NCBI GenBank assembly: GCA_964551835.1
Contig: CAZKEM010000042.1
Span: 62,001 to 126,000 of the forward strand
DNA from: JAHDCC01 sp964551835
GTDB lineage: Bacteria; Actinomycetota; Acidimicrobiia; Acidimicrobiales; SZUA-35
Reading direction: 5' to 3'
Length of the DNA: 64,000 nt
In this document: positions 40,070 through 48,398 of the stretch, piece after piece
How positions within the stretch are numbered: the stretch's first letter is position 1
How the letters are laid out: each line of letters starts with the position of its first letter
The notes under the pieces: model-generated
What the model saw: only the letters and a program-made list of their open reading frames with translations
What the model was told of the DNA's origin: nothing
Database searches by the model: none
Position numbers and translations under genes: made by a program

Positions 40070-42916
40070 GTGGCAGAGAAACTGGTTATTCGTGGTGCCC
40101 GAGAGCACAACCTTAAAAACGTAAGTCTTGACCTCCCCCGTAACAAACTAGTGGTCTTTACCGGTCTGTCAGGGTCCGGAAAATCATCGCTAGCGTTTGA
40201 CACGATATATGCCGAAGGGCAGCGGCGTTATGTCGAGTCTCTTTCGGCCTACGCTCGACAATTTCTGGGGCAAATGGATAAGCCGGACGTCGATGTCATC
40301 GAAGGACTGTCCCCAGCTATTTCCATTGACCAGAAGTCTGCCAGCAGAAATCCACGGTCGACGGTTGGCACGGTCACCGAGGTTTACGACTACCTACGCC
40401 TGTTGTTTGCCCGAATTGGTGTTCCCCACGACCCTGAGACGGGGGAGCGTCTGGTCAAACAGACGCCCCAGCAAATTGTGGACCAAGTTCTTCAGCTACC
40501 CGAAAAGACTAGGTTTCAAGTTCTTGCTCCCGTCGTTCGAGGTCGGAAAGGAACCTACGACACCTTGCTACAACAACTCGCCGGTCAAGGCTTCACCCGA
40601 GCGATTGTTGACGGCGACCCGGTAGATCTCGGAGGTGAGCTGCCCGACTTGGCCCGCTACGAAACTCACGACATCGCTGTTGTCGTCGACCGGTTGGTTC
40701 GACGCGACGGTATTGAACGGCGGCTAACCGATTCGATGGAAACAGCGCTTCGTTTAGCCGAAGGGGTCGCCGAAATCGAAGTTGTCCCCGGTAAAGGGGC
40801 GCCGGATGTCGCGGCCGAACGTCTCGTGTTTAGTCAACACCTTTCCCGCCCTAGCGACGGCAAGAGTTTCGAAGCGTTGGCGCCAAGGAACTTCTCGTTC
40901 AACTCGCCGTACGGCGCATGCAGTGCCTGTGACGGGTTGGGCACAACGTATGAAGTCGATGCTGAACTTGTGGTCCCGAACCCTGACCTTTCGCTGGAAG
41001 ACGGCGCGATTCATCCATGGTCGAGTGGAAGAAGCCGGTACTACTCTCGACTTGTCTTGGCCGCATGCGACGAGTTTGATATCGACGCCACAAAGCCTTG
41101 GAAGAAACTTCCGAAATCAGCTCAGAAAAAGATGCTTCAAGGCGCAAGCAAAAAGAAGATCGAAGTCCGGTACAAGAACCGGTACGGACGTACCAGAAAC
41201 TACATGACAAAATTCGAAGGTGTAGTTCACTACCTCCGACGGCGACACTCTGAAACCGACTCTGACGCCCAGCGCGACCAGATCGAAGGTTACATGCGGC
41301 AAGTAAACTGCCCGACTTGTGACGGGGCTCGCTTGGCCCCGTTTCCACTCGCATGTACCGTCGACGGTTACAGCATTTTCGATATCTGTTCGATGTCGAT
41401 CGGAGAGTCAGCCAAAGTCTTGGCCGGACTGCAATTGTCTGACCGGGACGCCCTGATTGCCGACCGTGTCGTCAAGGAGATAAATGCTCGTGTTAGTTTT
41501 CTTCTCGATGTTGGCTTGGACTATTTGAGTCTTAGCCGTTCTGCGTCCACCTTGTCAGGGGGCGAGGCGCAACGTATTCGGTTAGCAAGTCAAATCGGGT
41601 CAGGTTTGGTCGGCGTATTGTATGTACTCGACGAACCATCGATCGGGCTGCATCAACGCGACAACGAAAAGCTGATTGGGACTCTCCAACGGCTACGTAA
41701 CATCGGGAACTCCGTCATTGTGGTCGAACATGACGAAGAGACCATTCGAGTCGCTGACCACATTGTCGATATCGGTCCCGGAGCAGGCGAACACGGCGGC
41801 GAAGTTGTCTATAGCGGAACGGTCAAAGGCTTACTGAAACGTAAATCTTCAACAACGGGGCAGTACCTTTCCGGCAAAAAGTCGATCGCAGTACCGGAAA
41901 AGCGTCGTCAGCCATCCGAAGCGAAATTGTTGATCAAGGGCGCTCGTGAGCACAACCTGAACAATATCGATGTCACCATTCCACTCGGCTGTTTCGTAAC
42001 TGTGACCGGGGTTTCCGGTTCCGGCAAGTCGACGTTAATCAACGGCATTTTGCTTCGATCTTTAATGCAGACGATCTACCGCTCAAAGGTTCCCCCTGGC
42101 TTGCACAAAGGTATCGACGGTATGGAGAATCTGGACAAGGTCATCGACATCGACCAGTCGCCAATTGGTCGAACTCCTCGATCTAACCCGGCTACGTACA
42201 CGGGCGTATTTGACAAGATCCGTAAACTCTTCGCTCAAACGAACGAGGCGAAAGTCCGTGGCTACCAGCCCGGAAGGTTCTCGTTTAACGTCGCTGGCGG
42301 TCGCTGTGAATCTTGCTCAGGTGATGGCACAATCAAAATCGAGATGCACTTTCTTCCCGATGTCTTCGTTCCATGCGAAATTTGTAAAGGAGCGCGCTAC
42401 AACCGGGACACGTTAGAAATCTTCTTCAAGGGTAAAAACATAGCGGATGTTCTGGACATGCCGATCGAAGAAGCGCTTGATTTCTTCGCCAACCAACCTT
42501 CGATTGCCCGCCACCTTCAAACCCTGTTCGATGTCGGGCTCGGCTACGTCCGGCTAGGGCAATCAGCTCCAACGCTTTCGGGGGGAGAGGCACAGCGAGT
42601 AAAGCTGGCGTCCGAACTCGCTAAGCGTTCTACCGGGCACACAATTTACCTCCTTGACGAGCCAACTACTGGGCTTCATTTCGAAGATATTCGACGGCTT
42701 CTAACCGTACTCACCCGGTTGGTCGATCAAGGCAATACGGTTCTGGTCATAGAACATAACCTAGATGTGATTAAGACCGCAGATTGGGTCATTGATTTAG
42801 GTCCAAATGGTGGAGACGGTGGCGGGACCGTTGTGGCTACGGGCCCACCCGAAGAAATAGCGAAGACCAACGCGTCGTTCACCGGGCGATTCTTGGCGCC
42901 GTTGTTAGCCAACTAA
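40070..42916 (+). CDS. uvrA: Excinuclease ABC subunit A
   Basis: A 948-residue dimeric ABC-type ATPase that finds bulky DNA damage and loads UvrB. Two Walker A motifs (GLSGSGKSS near residue 35 and GVSGSGKST near 650), two ABC signatures (LSGGEAQR twice), and zinc modules with CxxC pairs (CSACDGLG, CPTCDGARL, CESCSGDG, CEICKGARY). Length and order are standard. GTG start. Monocistronic; 48 bases to the next gene. Confidence 0.97.
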   Translation: MAEKLVIRGAREHNLKNVSLDLPRNKLVVFTGLSGSGKSSLAFDTIYAEGQRRYVESLSAYARQFLGQMDKPDVDVIEGLSPAISIDQKSASRNPRSTVGTVTEVYDYLRLLFARIGVPHDPETGERLVKQTPQQIVDQVLQLPEKTRFQVLAPVVRGRKGTYDTLLQQLAGQGFTRAIVDGDPVDLGGELPDLARYETHDIAVVVDRLVRRDGIERRLTDSMETALRLAEGVAEIEVVPGKGAPDVAAERLVFSQHLSRPSDGKSFEALAPRNFSFNSPYGACSACDGLGTTYEVDAELVVPNPDLSLEDGAIHPWSSGRSRYYSRLVLAACDEFDIDATKPWKKLPKSAQKKMLQGASKKKIEVRYKNRYGRTRNYMTKFEGVVHYLRRRHSETDSDAQRDQIEGYMRQVNCPTCDGARLAPFPLACTVDGYSIFDICSMSIGESAKVLAGLQLSDRDALIADRVVKEINARVSFLLDVGLDYLSLSRSASTLSGGEAQRIRLASQIGSGLVGVLYVLDEPSIGLHQRDNEKLIGTLQRLRNIGNSVIVVEHDEETIRVADHIVDIGPGAGEHGGEVVYSGTVKGLLKRKSSTTGQYLSGKKSIAVPEKRRQPSEAKLLIKGAREHNLNNIDVTIPLGCFVTVTGVSGSGKSTLINGILLRSLMQTIYRSKVPPGLHKGIDGMENLDKVIDIDQSPIGRTPRSNPATYTGVFDKIRKLFAQTNEAKVRGYQPGRFSFNVAGGRCESCSGDGTIKIEMHFLPDVFVPCEICKGARYNRDTLEIFFKGKNIADVLDMPIEEALDFFANQPSIARHLQTLFDVGLGYVRLGQSAPTLSGGEAQRVKLASELAKRSTGHTIYLLDEPTTGLHFEDIRRLLTVLTRLVDQGNTVLVIEHNLDVIKTADWVIDLGPNGGDGGGTVVATGPPEEIAKTNASFTGRFLAPLLAN

Positions 42917-42964
42917 GAACACCGGTCTGCTCACCTAGACGAACCAAGTGCCGACAAGACCTTA

Positions 42965-44287
42965 ATGTCGGTCGCACGTTTCTTGTCGTTCTTCGGGACC
43001 GCCTGCGCAATTTTCGGATTCGCCTGGGTCCACGCGACCCAGATCGATCCGACCACGTATAACCCAGTCGGCACACCGGTCTTCCCCTGGACGGTTCTTT
43101 TCGTCTGTGGCGTACTTGTTGGATTGTATGCGATGGGCCTGCCAGAATTGTCCACGAGCCGCCGGTCGGTCGCCGGGTCAACGTTTTTGGCACTCTCCGG
43201 GTCGATCATATTCGTTTCCCTCTGCCAGCTCTTACTAGGAACCCCTTTGCTACCTCGATCTGTCGTGGGCGTCGGCGGCTCGTTGGTCTTGCCGGTTCAA
43301 CTACTTGCGTGGAACCTTGCCGACGATCGTCAGCGGCTGGCGGCGGCTAAAGAACGTGTGGTGTTGGTCGCCGAGCAAGACGGAGCTGGAGACCTCCTTG
43401 CTGATCTCGCCGGACGCGTCGAACGGCCAGCGAGCGTTTCTGTTCATATGGTTCCTGACGAAATTGACGGTTCCTTCGCAGACGACGATGTTGTTCTTCG
43501 AGCGATCGCTGAGTCAGAGGCGTCAGTCCTAGTACTTGATGTCGCAGCCCAAGCCGTTCCCCGGATTGTTCGCCAAGCTGCGACGGCGCACGAGACCGGA
43601 ATTCGAATACGAACTCTGTCTTTGTTCACCGAAGAATATTTAGGCAAATTGCCGGTGACAGAGCTCGAACGGGTGTCTCTGTTGTTCGATATTGGTGAGC
43701 TTCATCGAGCTCGCTACGAACGGTTGAAGCGACTCTTTGATGTGATATTTGCCTTGGCGTTGTCGATACCCCTGGTTGCGATTGTTCCGGTTGTTCTCAT
43801 CGGCAATACCTTGTCTAATAAGGGCCCGCTGCTCTTCCGCCAAACCCGGGTCGGTAAAGGCGGTGAGCCGTTCGTGATATACAAGTTTCGTTCGATGCTC
43901 GTTGACGATGGCCCGAGCACATGGACTCAAGTTGACGATGACCGTGTAAAGGCTTTTGGACGTTTCATGCGTCGCAGTCACCTCGACGAACTGCCGCAAG
44001 TAGCTAACATTCTTCGCGGCGACCTTTCATTGGTCGGGCCTCGCCCCGAGCAAGCCGCCTATGTTGATGAGCTCCGCGAGAAAATTCCGTTCTACGACGT
44101 CCGTCATTTAGTACGGCCTGGTCTCACAGGTTGGGCGCAAGTGAAACATCAGTATGGGGCTACCGAACAAGACGCGGTCGAAAAATTGCAGTACGAGTTC
44201 TACTATCTGCGGCATCAAAGCCTGATGCTCGACGCACGAATTATTGCGCGGACAGCTCGCGCCGTGATCGGTCGTCGAGGCCGTTAG
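42965..44287 (+). CDS. Polyprenyl-phosphate sugar-1-phosphate transferase (WbaP/WcaJ-like)
   Basis: A 440-residue initiating glycosyltransferase for exopolysaccharide or cell-surface glycan. Four N-terminal membrane helices (to residue 115), a nucleotide-binding-like central domain (VVLVAEQDGAGD, EASVLVLDVA) and a C-terminal bacterial sugar transferase domain: RLFDVIFALALSIPLVAIV, FRQTRVGKGGEPFVIYKFRSM (read in two parts), RRSHLDELPQVANIL and SLVGPRPEQ with its catalytic Asp-Glu region. Sugar and pathway cannot be deduced; no other polysaccharide genes adjoin it. Confidence 0.9.
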   Translation: MSVARFLSFFGTACAIFGFAWVHATQIDPTTYNPVGTPVFPWTVLFVCGVLVGLYAMGLPELSTSRRSVAGSTFLALSGSIIFVSLCQLLLGTPLLPRSVVGVGGSLVLPVQLLAWNLADDRQRLAAAKERVVLVAEQDGAGDLLADLAGRVERPASVSVHMVPDEIDGSFADDDVVLRAIAESEASVLVLDVAAQAVPRIVRQAATAHETGIRIRTLSLFTEEYLGKLPVTELERVSLLFDIGELHRARYERLKRLFDVIFALALSIPLVAIVPVVLIGNTLSNKGPLLFRQTRVGKGGEPFVIYKFRSMLVDDGPSTWTQVDDDRVKAFGRFMRRSHLDELPQVANILRGDLSLVGPRPEQAAYVDELREKIPFYDVRHLVRPGLTGWAQVKHQYGATEQDAVEKLQYEFYYLRHQSLMLDARIIARTARAVIGRRGR

Positions 44288-44351
44288 AGGGTGGAGCGGT
44301 AGAAATTGTCAGATACTGTCATATCAGAGTTGTTTGTAGGCGGAGGTAGTA

Positions 44352-44960
44352 GTGGCACGGGCGTTAACATTTGTTGATGGCAGTAAAGAGATCGAAGTGG
44401 CAATTCAGAAAGTCGACCGCAAAAAGGTTTACGGCTGGGTTGAGCGAAAAGCTGTTGATCGAGATGGGAACGAGTGTTTCCTCGGTTCCGTTTCCGCAGA
44501 CGGTTTACACATTTTCAATCGAGAATCGTTCGAGATGGGCAACGTCGACCCGCAGCAGAGGTGGGTTGAAAAAAGTGAGTTGCAGGCCGTTGACAGCGAA
44601 GGAAATGCCTTAGAAAAAGCGGAGTCCTCGTTCAAGCAGAAACTCAGCTTAGAAAAGACTGTCTCAATCGACTTCTACCTCGACCACATCGCGAAGTCGG
44701 TCTATGAAATCGCAGGCCCAGGTGAGCTGCTCGAAAAAGTCAAGACGACCGAGGAAGTCTTTAACTTCCTGTTCAACTACACCGCTTCGTACGAACCATC
44801 GCCCGCGTTCTTAATCGAAAACGACGACACGCTCTTTATGGTCGTTGGAGAACCGGCTGGGTTTCAATTCATCAGCAAGCCAGAAGTAGAAAACGCGGTC
44901 CTGTTCGACGATGAGGAAGAAAACGCCGATGCTGAGGATATCGACTTCAGCATGTTCTAG
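44352..44960 (+). CDS. Unknown protein A of a ligase-associated operon
   Basis: A 202-residue soluble protein that I do not recognise. The N-terminal half is rich in beta structure with the motif KKVYGWVERKAVDRDGNEC, the middle is charged, and the C-terminal tail is strongly acidic, ending in DDEEENADAEDIDFSMF. An acidic tail closing on a hydrophobic aromatic residue recalls the protein-docking tip of SSB, but no OB fold is evident. GTG start with GGAGGT just upstream. First of three same-strand genes spaced by 47 and 71 bases, the last a DNA/RNA ligase-like enzyme, so a nucleic acid role is inferred. Confidence 0.75.
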   Translation: MARALTFVDGSKEIEVAIQKVDRKKVYGWVERKAVDRDGNECFLGSVSADGLHIFNRESFEMGNVDPQQRWVEKSELQAVDSEGNALEKAESSFKQKLSLEKTVSIDFYLDHIAKSVYEIAGPGELLEKVKTTEEVFNFLFNYTASYEPSPAFLIENDDTLFMVVGEPAGFQFISKPEVENAVLFDDEEENADAEDIDFSMF

Positions 44961-45007
44961 GGCCTTCGAGCCAATAGGTTCCATTTAGCCAGTTTGAAAG
45001 ATTCGAA

Positions 45008-45706
45008 ATGAAGACGATCAATATCTCCGATAGCAAGAAACGCAACTCGAAGGTGGTTTTGACGCCCCGAAAAGCAGACGCTGATCTGGCCTACATCACT
45101 GCAGAAGCCGATCCGGTGCGTTCGATGCGAGTCGTAAAGAATACGCTCGACACCGATTTGGCCACGTTGACGAAAGAGGCCAGTCCTGAAGAATTGTCGC
45201 AACAACTCGTTGATGGCGATCCAGAAATAGACTTCGAGATTTTCGGAAAGCGAATTCACAAAACGAATCGCATCTACCTCGGTGCAGAGCATGAGCCAGT
45301 TCACGGTGTCGTCATCCAAGAAGAGGTATTCACTGCCGACGGCGAATTGAAAGAGACCCGGGCCGAAAAAGTAGTCGAGGCAAACGTTAACACCGATATC
45401 CCGGTGCATTGGTCGGGCAAATTATTGCCGAAACAGAAGTCCTACAACAAGTTTGCCTTCGGCGCTGGTTACCAAATTACCCATGTTGACGGTTTGACCT
45501 ACGACTTCTTGTACTCGATGGCGAAAGAGCTAGAAGAAGAAGATGCGTTCATGCTGATGACAGCAGGGCCCAACCGGGATGAGCCCTTAGTATTGTCCCG
45601 CAACGCAACTCAGTATCGCGGCCTTCTAGAAGGTCGGACCGAAGGCGAGAGCTACCTCCTCATCATGCACCTATCCAATTTGGAAATGAAGAGTATCTCC
45701 GAATAG
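45008..45706 (+). CDS. Unknown protein B of a ligase-associated operon
   Basis: A 232-residue soluble protein without signal peptide or membrane helices and with no family I can name. Features: a Lys-rich N-terminus (ISDSKKRNSKVVLTPRK), a helical part (VVKNTLDTDLATLTKEAS), and beta-rich stretches IYLGAEHEPVHGVVIQEEVF and FAFGAGYQITHVDGLTYDFL. No catalytic motif is obvious. It stands between protein A and the ligase and is likely made from the same transcript. Confidence 0.75.
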   Translation: MKTINISDSKKRNSKVVLTPRKADADLAYITAEADPVRSMRVVKNTLDTDLATLTKEASPEELSQQLVDGDPEIDFEIFGKRIHKTNRIYLGAEHEPVHGVVIQEEVFTADGELKETRAEKVVEANVNTDIPVHWSGKLLPKQKSYNKFAFGAGYQITHVDGLTYDFLYSMAKELEEEDAFMLMTAGPNRDEPLVLSRNATQYRGLLEGRTEGESYLLIMHLSNLEMKSISE

Positions 45707-45777
45707 TTCAAAATTTCACGGACCTCTACACGGCGGCAAATGTAGCAAGGTCTGACTGCTAGGAAAGGCGGAAACTA

Positions 45778-47226
45778 GTGTCAAAAATTGATGCAGGTAA
45801 GATGGCAACGCACCCAAATGGAGTCGAGATAGGTGTCGACGCAATAACCGATGTTCTACTTCACAAACAGGCGAAGGAGTACAAGAAAAACATCGCTTCA
45901 CGTTACAAGCTGTACTCCGAGCGAGACATACGAAGCTTCGGTGACGAAAAATTTCACACCTCGCTCAAATATGATGGACAGCTGCACTTCCTTTATAAAG
46001 ACAGCGATGAGATTTTCCTTTTCAACCCGAACGGCCGGGTGGTACAGGGCCTCACCTGCCTTGAAGACGCCCAAGCTGCCCTGAAAGATGTTGACCAGGT
46101 GTTGCTAGCCGGTGAGCTGTACTCTCCCAACGGTGACGGGCGTTCCCGGGTCTATGACGTCACCTCGGCGCTTGGTTCTGCCGCTGGAGAATCGGCGGCA
46201 ACGTTGAGTTTCGTTGCCTTCAACGTATTAGAGGCAAACGGCGAGGACTTTCAAGGCTCGCCAGCTCAAGAGGCGGTTTCATGGCTAGCCGACATCCTGC
46301 CCACCGAGGGGCTTTTCCGTCGAGCCGACCAACGGCTGCTAGGCAAAACAGAAATCATGTCGCTCTATACCGAACAAGTCGTGGACAACGGCCACGAGGG
46401 GTTGGTCTGCGTTGCGCCAGAGACGCCCATAATCTACAAGATCAAACAGCGCCACAATGTTGACGCTGTTGTTGTCGGTTTTACTGAGCGGCCAGACGAG
46501 CCCGGCAAGATTCGGGTTCTTCTGACCGCGCTGCAACGGCCTGACGGATCGTTTCAAATCTTCTCTAAGGTGGGTGGCGGATTTGATGAAGAGGAGCGCC
46601 GCAGCGTCTTCAATATGTTGCACGAAGACGCAGTGCCTTCCGAATATAAAGAGGTCGATCGTAACCATACGCTGTTCACGATGGTGAAACCTAAACACGT
46701 GTTAGAGGTTTCGTTCCTCGACCTGATCACCGAAACTGGGTCGGAAAACCCGCAAATGAAAGCGGTGCTGAACTTTACCGAAGAAGGGTACGAAGCATGT
46801 TTGGCTGAACGGTTTGTGACCGTGATCGCTCCCACCTTTAGCCGCTTTCGTGATGACAAGGAAGTCAATCCGCAAGATTTGCGTCTTGAACAACTGCGGG
46901 ACCTGGTCGATCTAGACAATTTGGACGGCGCGGCTCGTCAGCTCGACCTTGAGGCGGCGACTATCTGTCAACGCCAGGTCTTTACGAAAGAGTCAAAGGG
47001 AGCGCTGGGTGTGCGCAAGTTTGTTTCGTGGAAGACCAACAAGGAGAGCCTCGATGCCGACTTCGCGCCTTACGTCTTCTGTTTCGTTGACTACAGTCCC
47101 ACCAGGAAGAGTCCGATGAAGCGGGTAGTTCGGACCGCTCAGACGGTCGACGAGATAGAGGTCATCCAGCAAAGCTTCGTCGATGAATACGTGAAAAAGG
47201 GCTGGGTCGAGGCTAACTCGGACTAG
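45778..47226 (+). CDS. ATP-dependent DNA/RNA ligase-like nucleotidyltransferase with extra C-terminal domain
   Basis: 482 residues. The ligase nucleotidyltransferase motifs appear in order: motif I SLKYDGQL (Lys64 the probable AMP-accepting residue), GELY with Glu113, motif III SFVAFNVLEANGEDF, motif IV HEGLV (Glu207) and motif V IYKIKQRHNVDAVVVGF (Lys221, Lys223). An OB-like domain follows (IRVLLTALQRPDGSFQIFSKVGGGFD), then PTFSRFRDDKEVNPQDLR, similar to the end of bacterial ATP-dependent DNA ligases. About 90 further residues form an unrecognised C-terminal domain. There is no LigD-type polymerase or nuclease module. It probably seals nicks in DNA or RNA; the substrate is unknown. Its stop overlaps the nadA stop in a CTAG. 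Confidence 0.85.
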   Translation: MSKIDAGKMATHPNGVEIGVDAITDVLLHKQAKEYKKNIASRYKLYSERDIRSFGDEKFHTSLKYDGQLHFLYKDSDEIFLFNPNGRVVQGLTCLEDAQAALKDVDQVLLAGELYSPNGDGRSRVYDVTSALGSAAGESAATLSFVAFNVLEANGEDFQGSPAQEAVSWLADILPTEGLFRRADQRLLGKTEIMSLYTEQVVDNGHEGLVCVAPETPIIYKIKQRHNVDAVVVGFTERPDEPGKIRVLLTALQRPDGSFQIFSKVGGGFDEEERRSVFNMLHEDAVPSEYKEVDRNHTLFTMVKPKHVLEVSFLDLITETGSENPQMKAVLNFTEEGYEACLAERFVTVIAPTFSRFRDDKEVNPQDLRLEQLRDLVDLDNLDGAARQLDLEAATICQRQVFTKESKGALGVRKFVSWKTNKESLDADFAPYVFCFVDYSPTRKSPMKRVVRTAQTVDEIEVIQQSFVDEYVKKGWVEANSD

Positions 47227-48317
47227 GTTATTTCAAGCATGCGGTCAAGTGCGACTTTGGCCCATTTGGTGGGCTCAGGATCGACAGCGATCTTGTTGAT
47301 CACTTTGCCTTCGACCAGATTGTCGAGGACCCAAGCCATGTGCGGCAAATCGATCCGGAACATGGTCGAACATGGGCACAGTGTCGGATCGAGATTCACG
47401 ATTGTCTTGTCGGGATTGTCGGTTGCCAGACGGCTGACGAGGTGGACCTCGGTTCCGATTCCCGCAACCGCGCCGGCGGGAAGTTCTGCGACCTTCTCAA
47501 TGATGAAGTTAGTCGAACCGACATGGTCGGCCAGAATGCAAGTTTCGTGAGGAGCTTCCGGATGGATAATGACGACGCCGTCCGGATGTTCGGCACGGAA
47601 CGCTTCAACCTGTTCGGGACGGAAACGTTGATGTATCGTGCAGTGGCCTTTCCAAAGGAAGAAGGTCGACTCTTTGCAGTCGGCCTCGGTCAAGCCGCCG
47701 CGTTCTTGGCGCGGATCCCACAGTGACATGTCGTCGGCCGTGTATCCCATCGACATCCCAGTATTTCTTCCCAAATGCTGGTCGGGGAAGAACAGAACTT
47801 TCTCGCCTTTATCGAGGGCCCAACGCAAGACGGCGCCAGCGTTTGACGACGTACAGACAGCACCACCGTTTTTTCCGACGAACGACTTAATGGCGGCCGA
47901 CGAATTCATGTATGTGATAGGAACAACTTTAGAGATATCGACGGTCTGGCCCAGAACGTCCCAGGCCTCTTCGACCTCATCGATATTGGCCATATCGGCC
48001 ATCGAGCAGCCAGCGTTGAGATCAGGCAAGATCACCACCTGATCGTCCGATGTCAAAATATCGGCGGATTCAGCCATGAAATGCACGCCACAGAAAACTA
48101 TGTATTCAGCCTCTGGTCGTTCCATAGCGAGGACCGACAACTTGAAAGAGTCGCCACGGGCATCGGTGTATTCGATAACGTCGTCGCGCTGGTAATGGTG
48201 TCCGAGAATAAATAGCTTGTCGCCGAGAGTTTTCTTTGACGCTTCGATAGATGAGCGAAGCTCGTCGTCGCTTGCTTCGGTATATCGATCGGGGAGTGGG
48301 CGTTGAATGCGTAGCAT
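47223..48317 (-). CDS. nadA: Quinolinate synthase NadA
   Basis: A 364-residue [4Fe-4S] enzyme that condenses iminoaspartate with dihydroxyacetone phosphate for NAD synthesis. The cluster cysteines are in VFCGVHFMAE, AVCTSSNAG and TLCPCSTM; GHHYQRDDV and the repeated three-layer fold are typical. It is convergent with the ligase gene (both TAG stops lie in one CTAG palindrome) and divergent from uvrC. nadB and nadC are not adjacent. Confidence 0.95.
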   Translation of the reverse strand: MLRIQRPLPDRYTEASDDELRSSIEASKKTLGDKLFILGHHYQRDDVIEYTDARGDSFKLSVLAMERPEAEYIVFCGVHFMAESADILTSDDQVVILPDLNAGCSMADMANIDEVEEAWDVLGQTVDISKVVPITYMNSSAAIKSFVGKNGGAVCTSSNAGAVLRWALDKGEKVLFFPDQHLGRNTGMSMGYTADDMSLWDPRQERGGLTEADCKESTFFLWKGHCTIHQRFRPEQVEAFRAEHPDGVVIIHPEAPHETCILADHVGSTNFIIEKVAELPAGAVAGIGTEVHLVSRLATDNPDKTIVNLDPTLCPCSTMFRIDLPHMAWVLDNLVEGKVINKIAVDPEPTKWAKVALDRMLEIT

Positions 48318-48398
48318 GGTGCCACTTTCTATAGCCGAGAACGGTTACAACCAGTAACAATCAGTATATGGATTGAGACGGCTCTAGGATCGTATTTT

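Noticed and set aside
44352..45706. The two unknown proteins as Ku homologues of an end-joining system
   Set aside because: Neither shows the Ku core motifs or length, although a ligase follows; association with a ligase alone is not enough.
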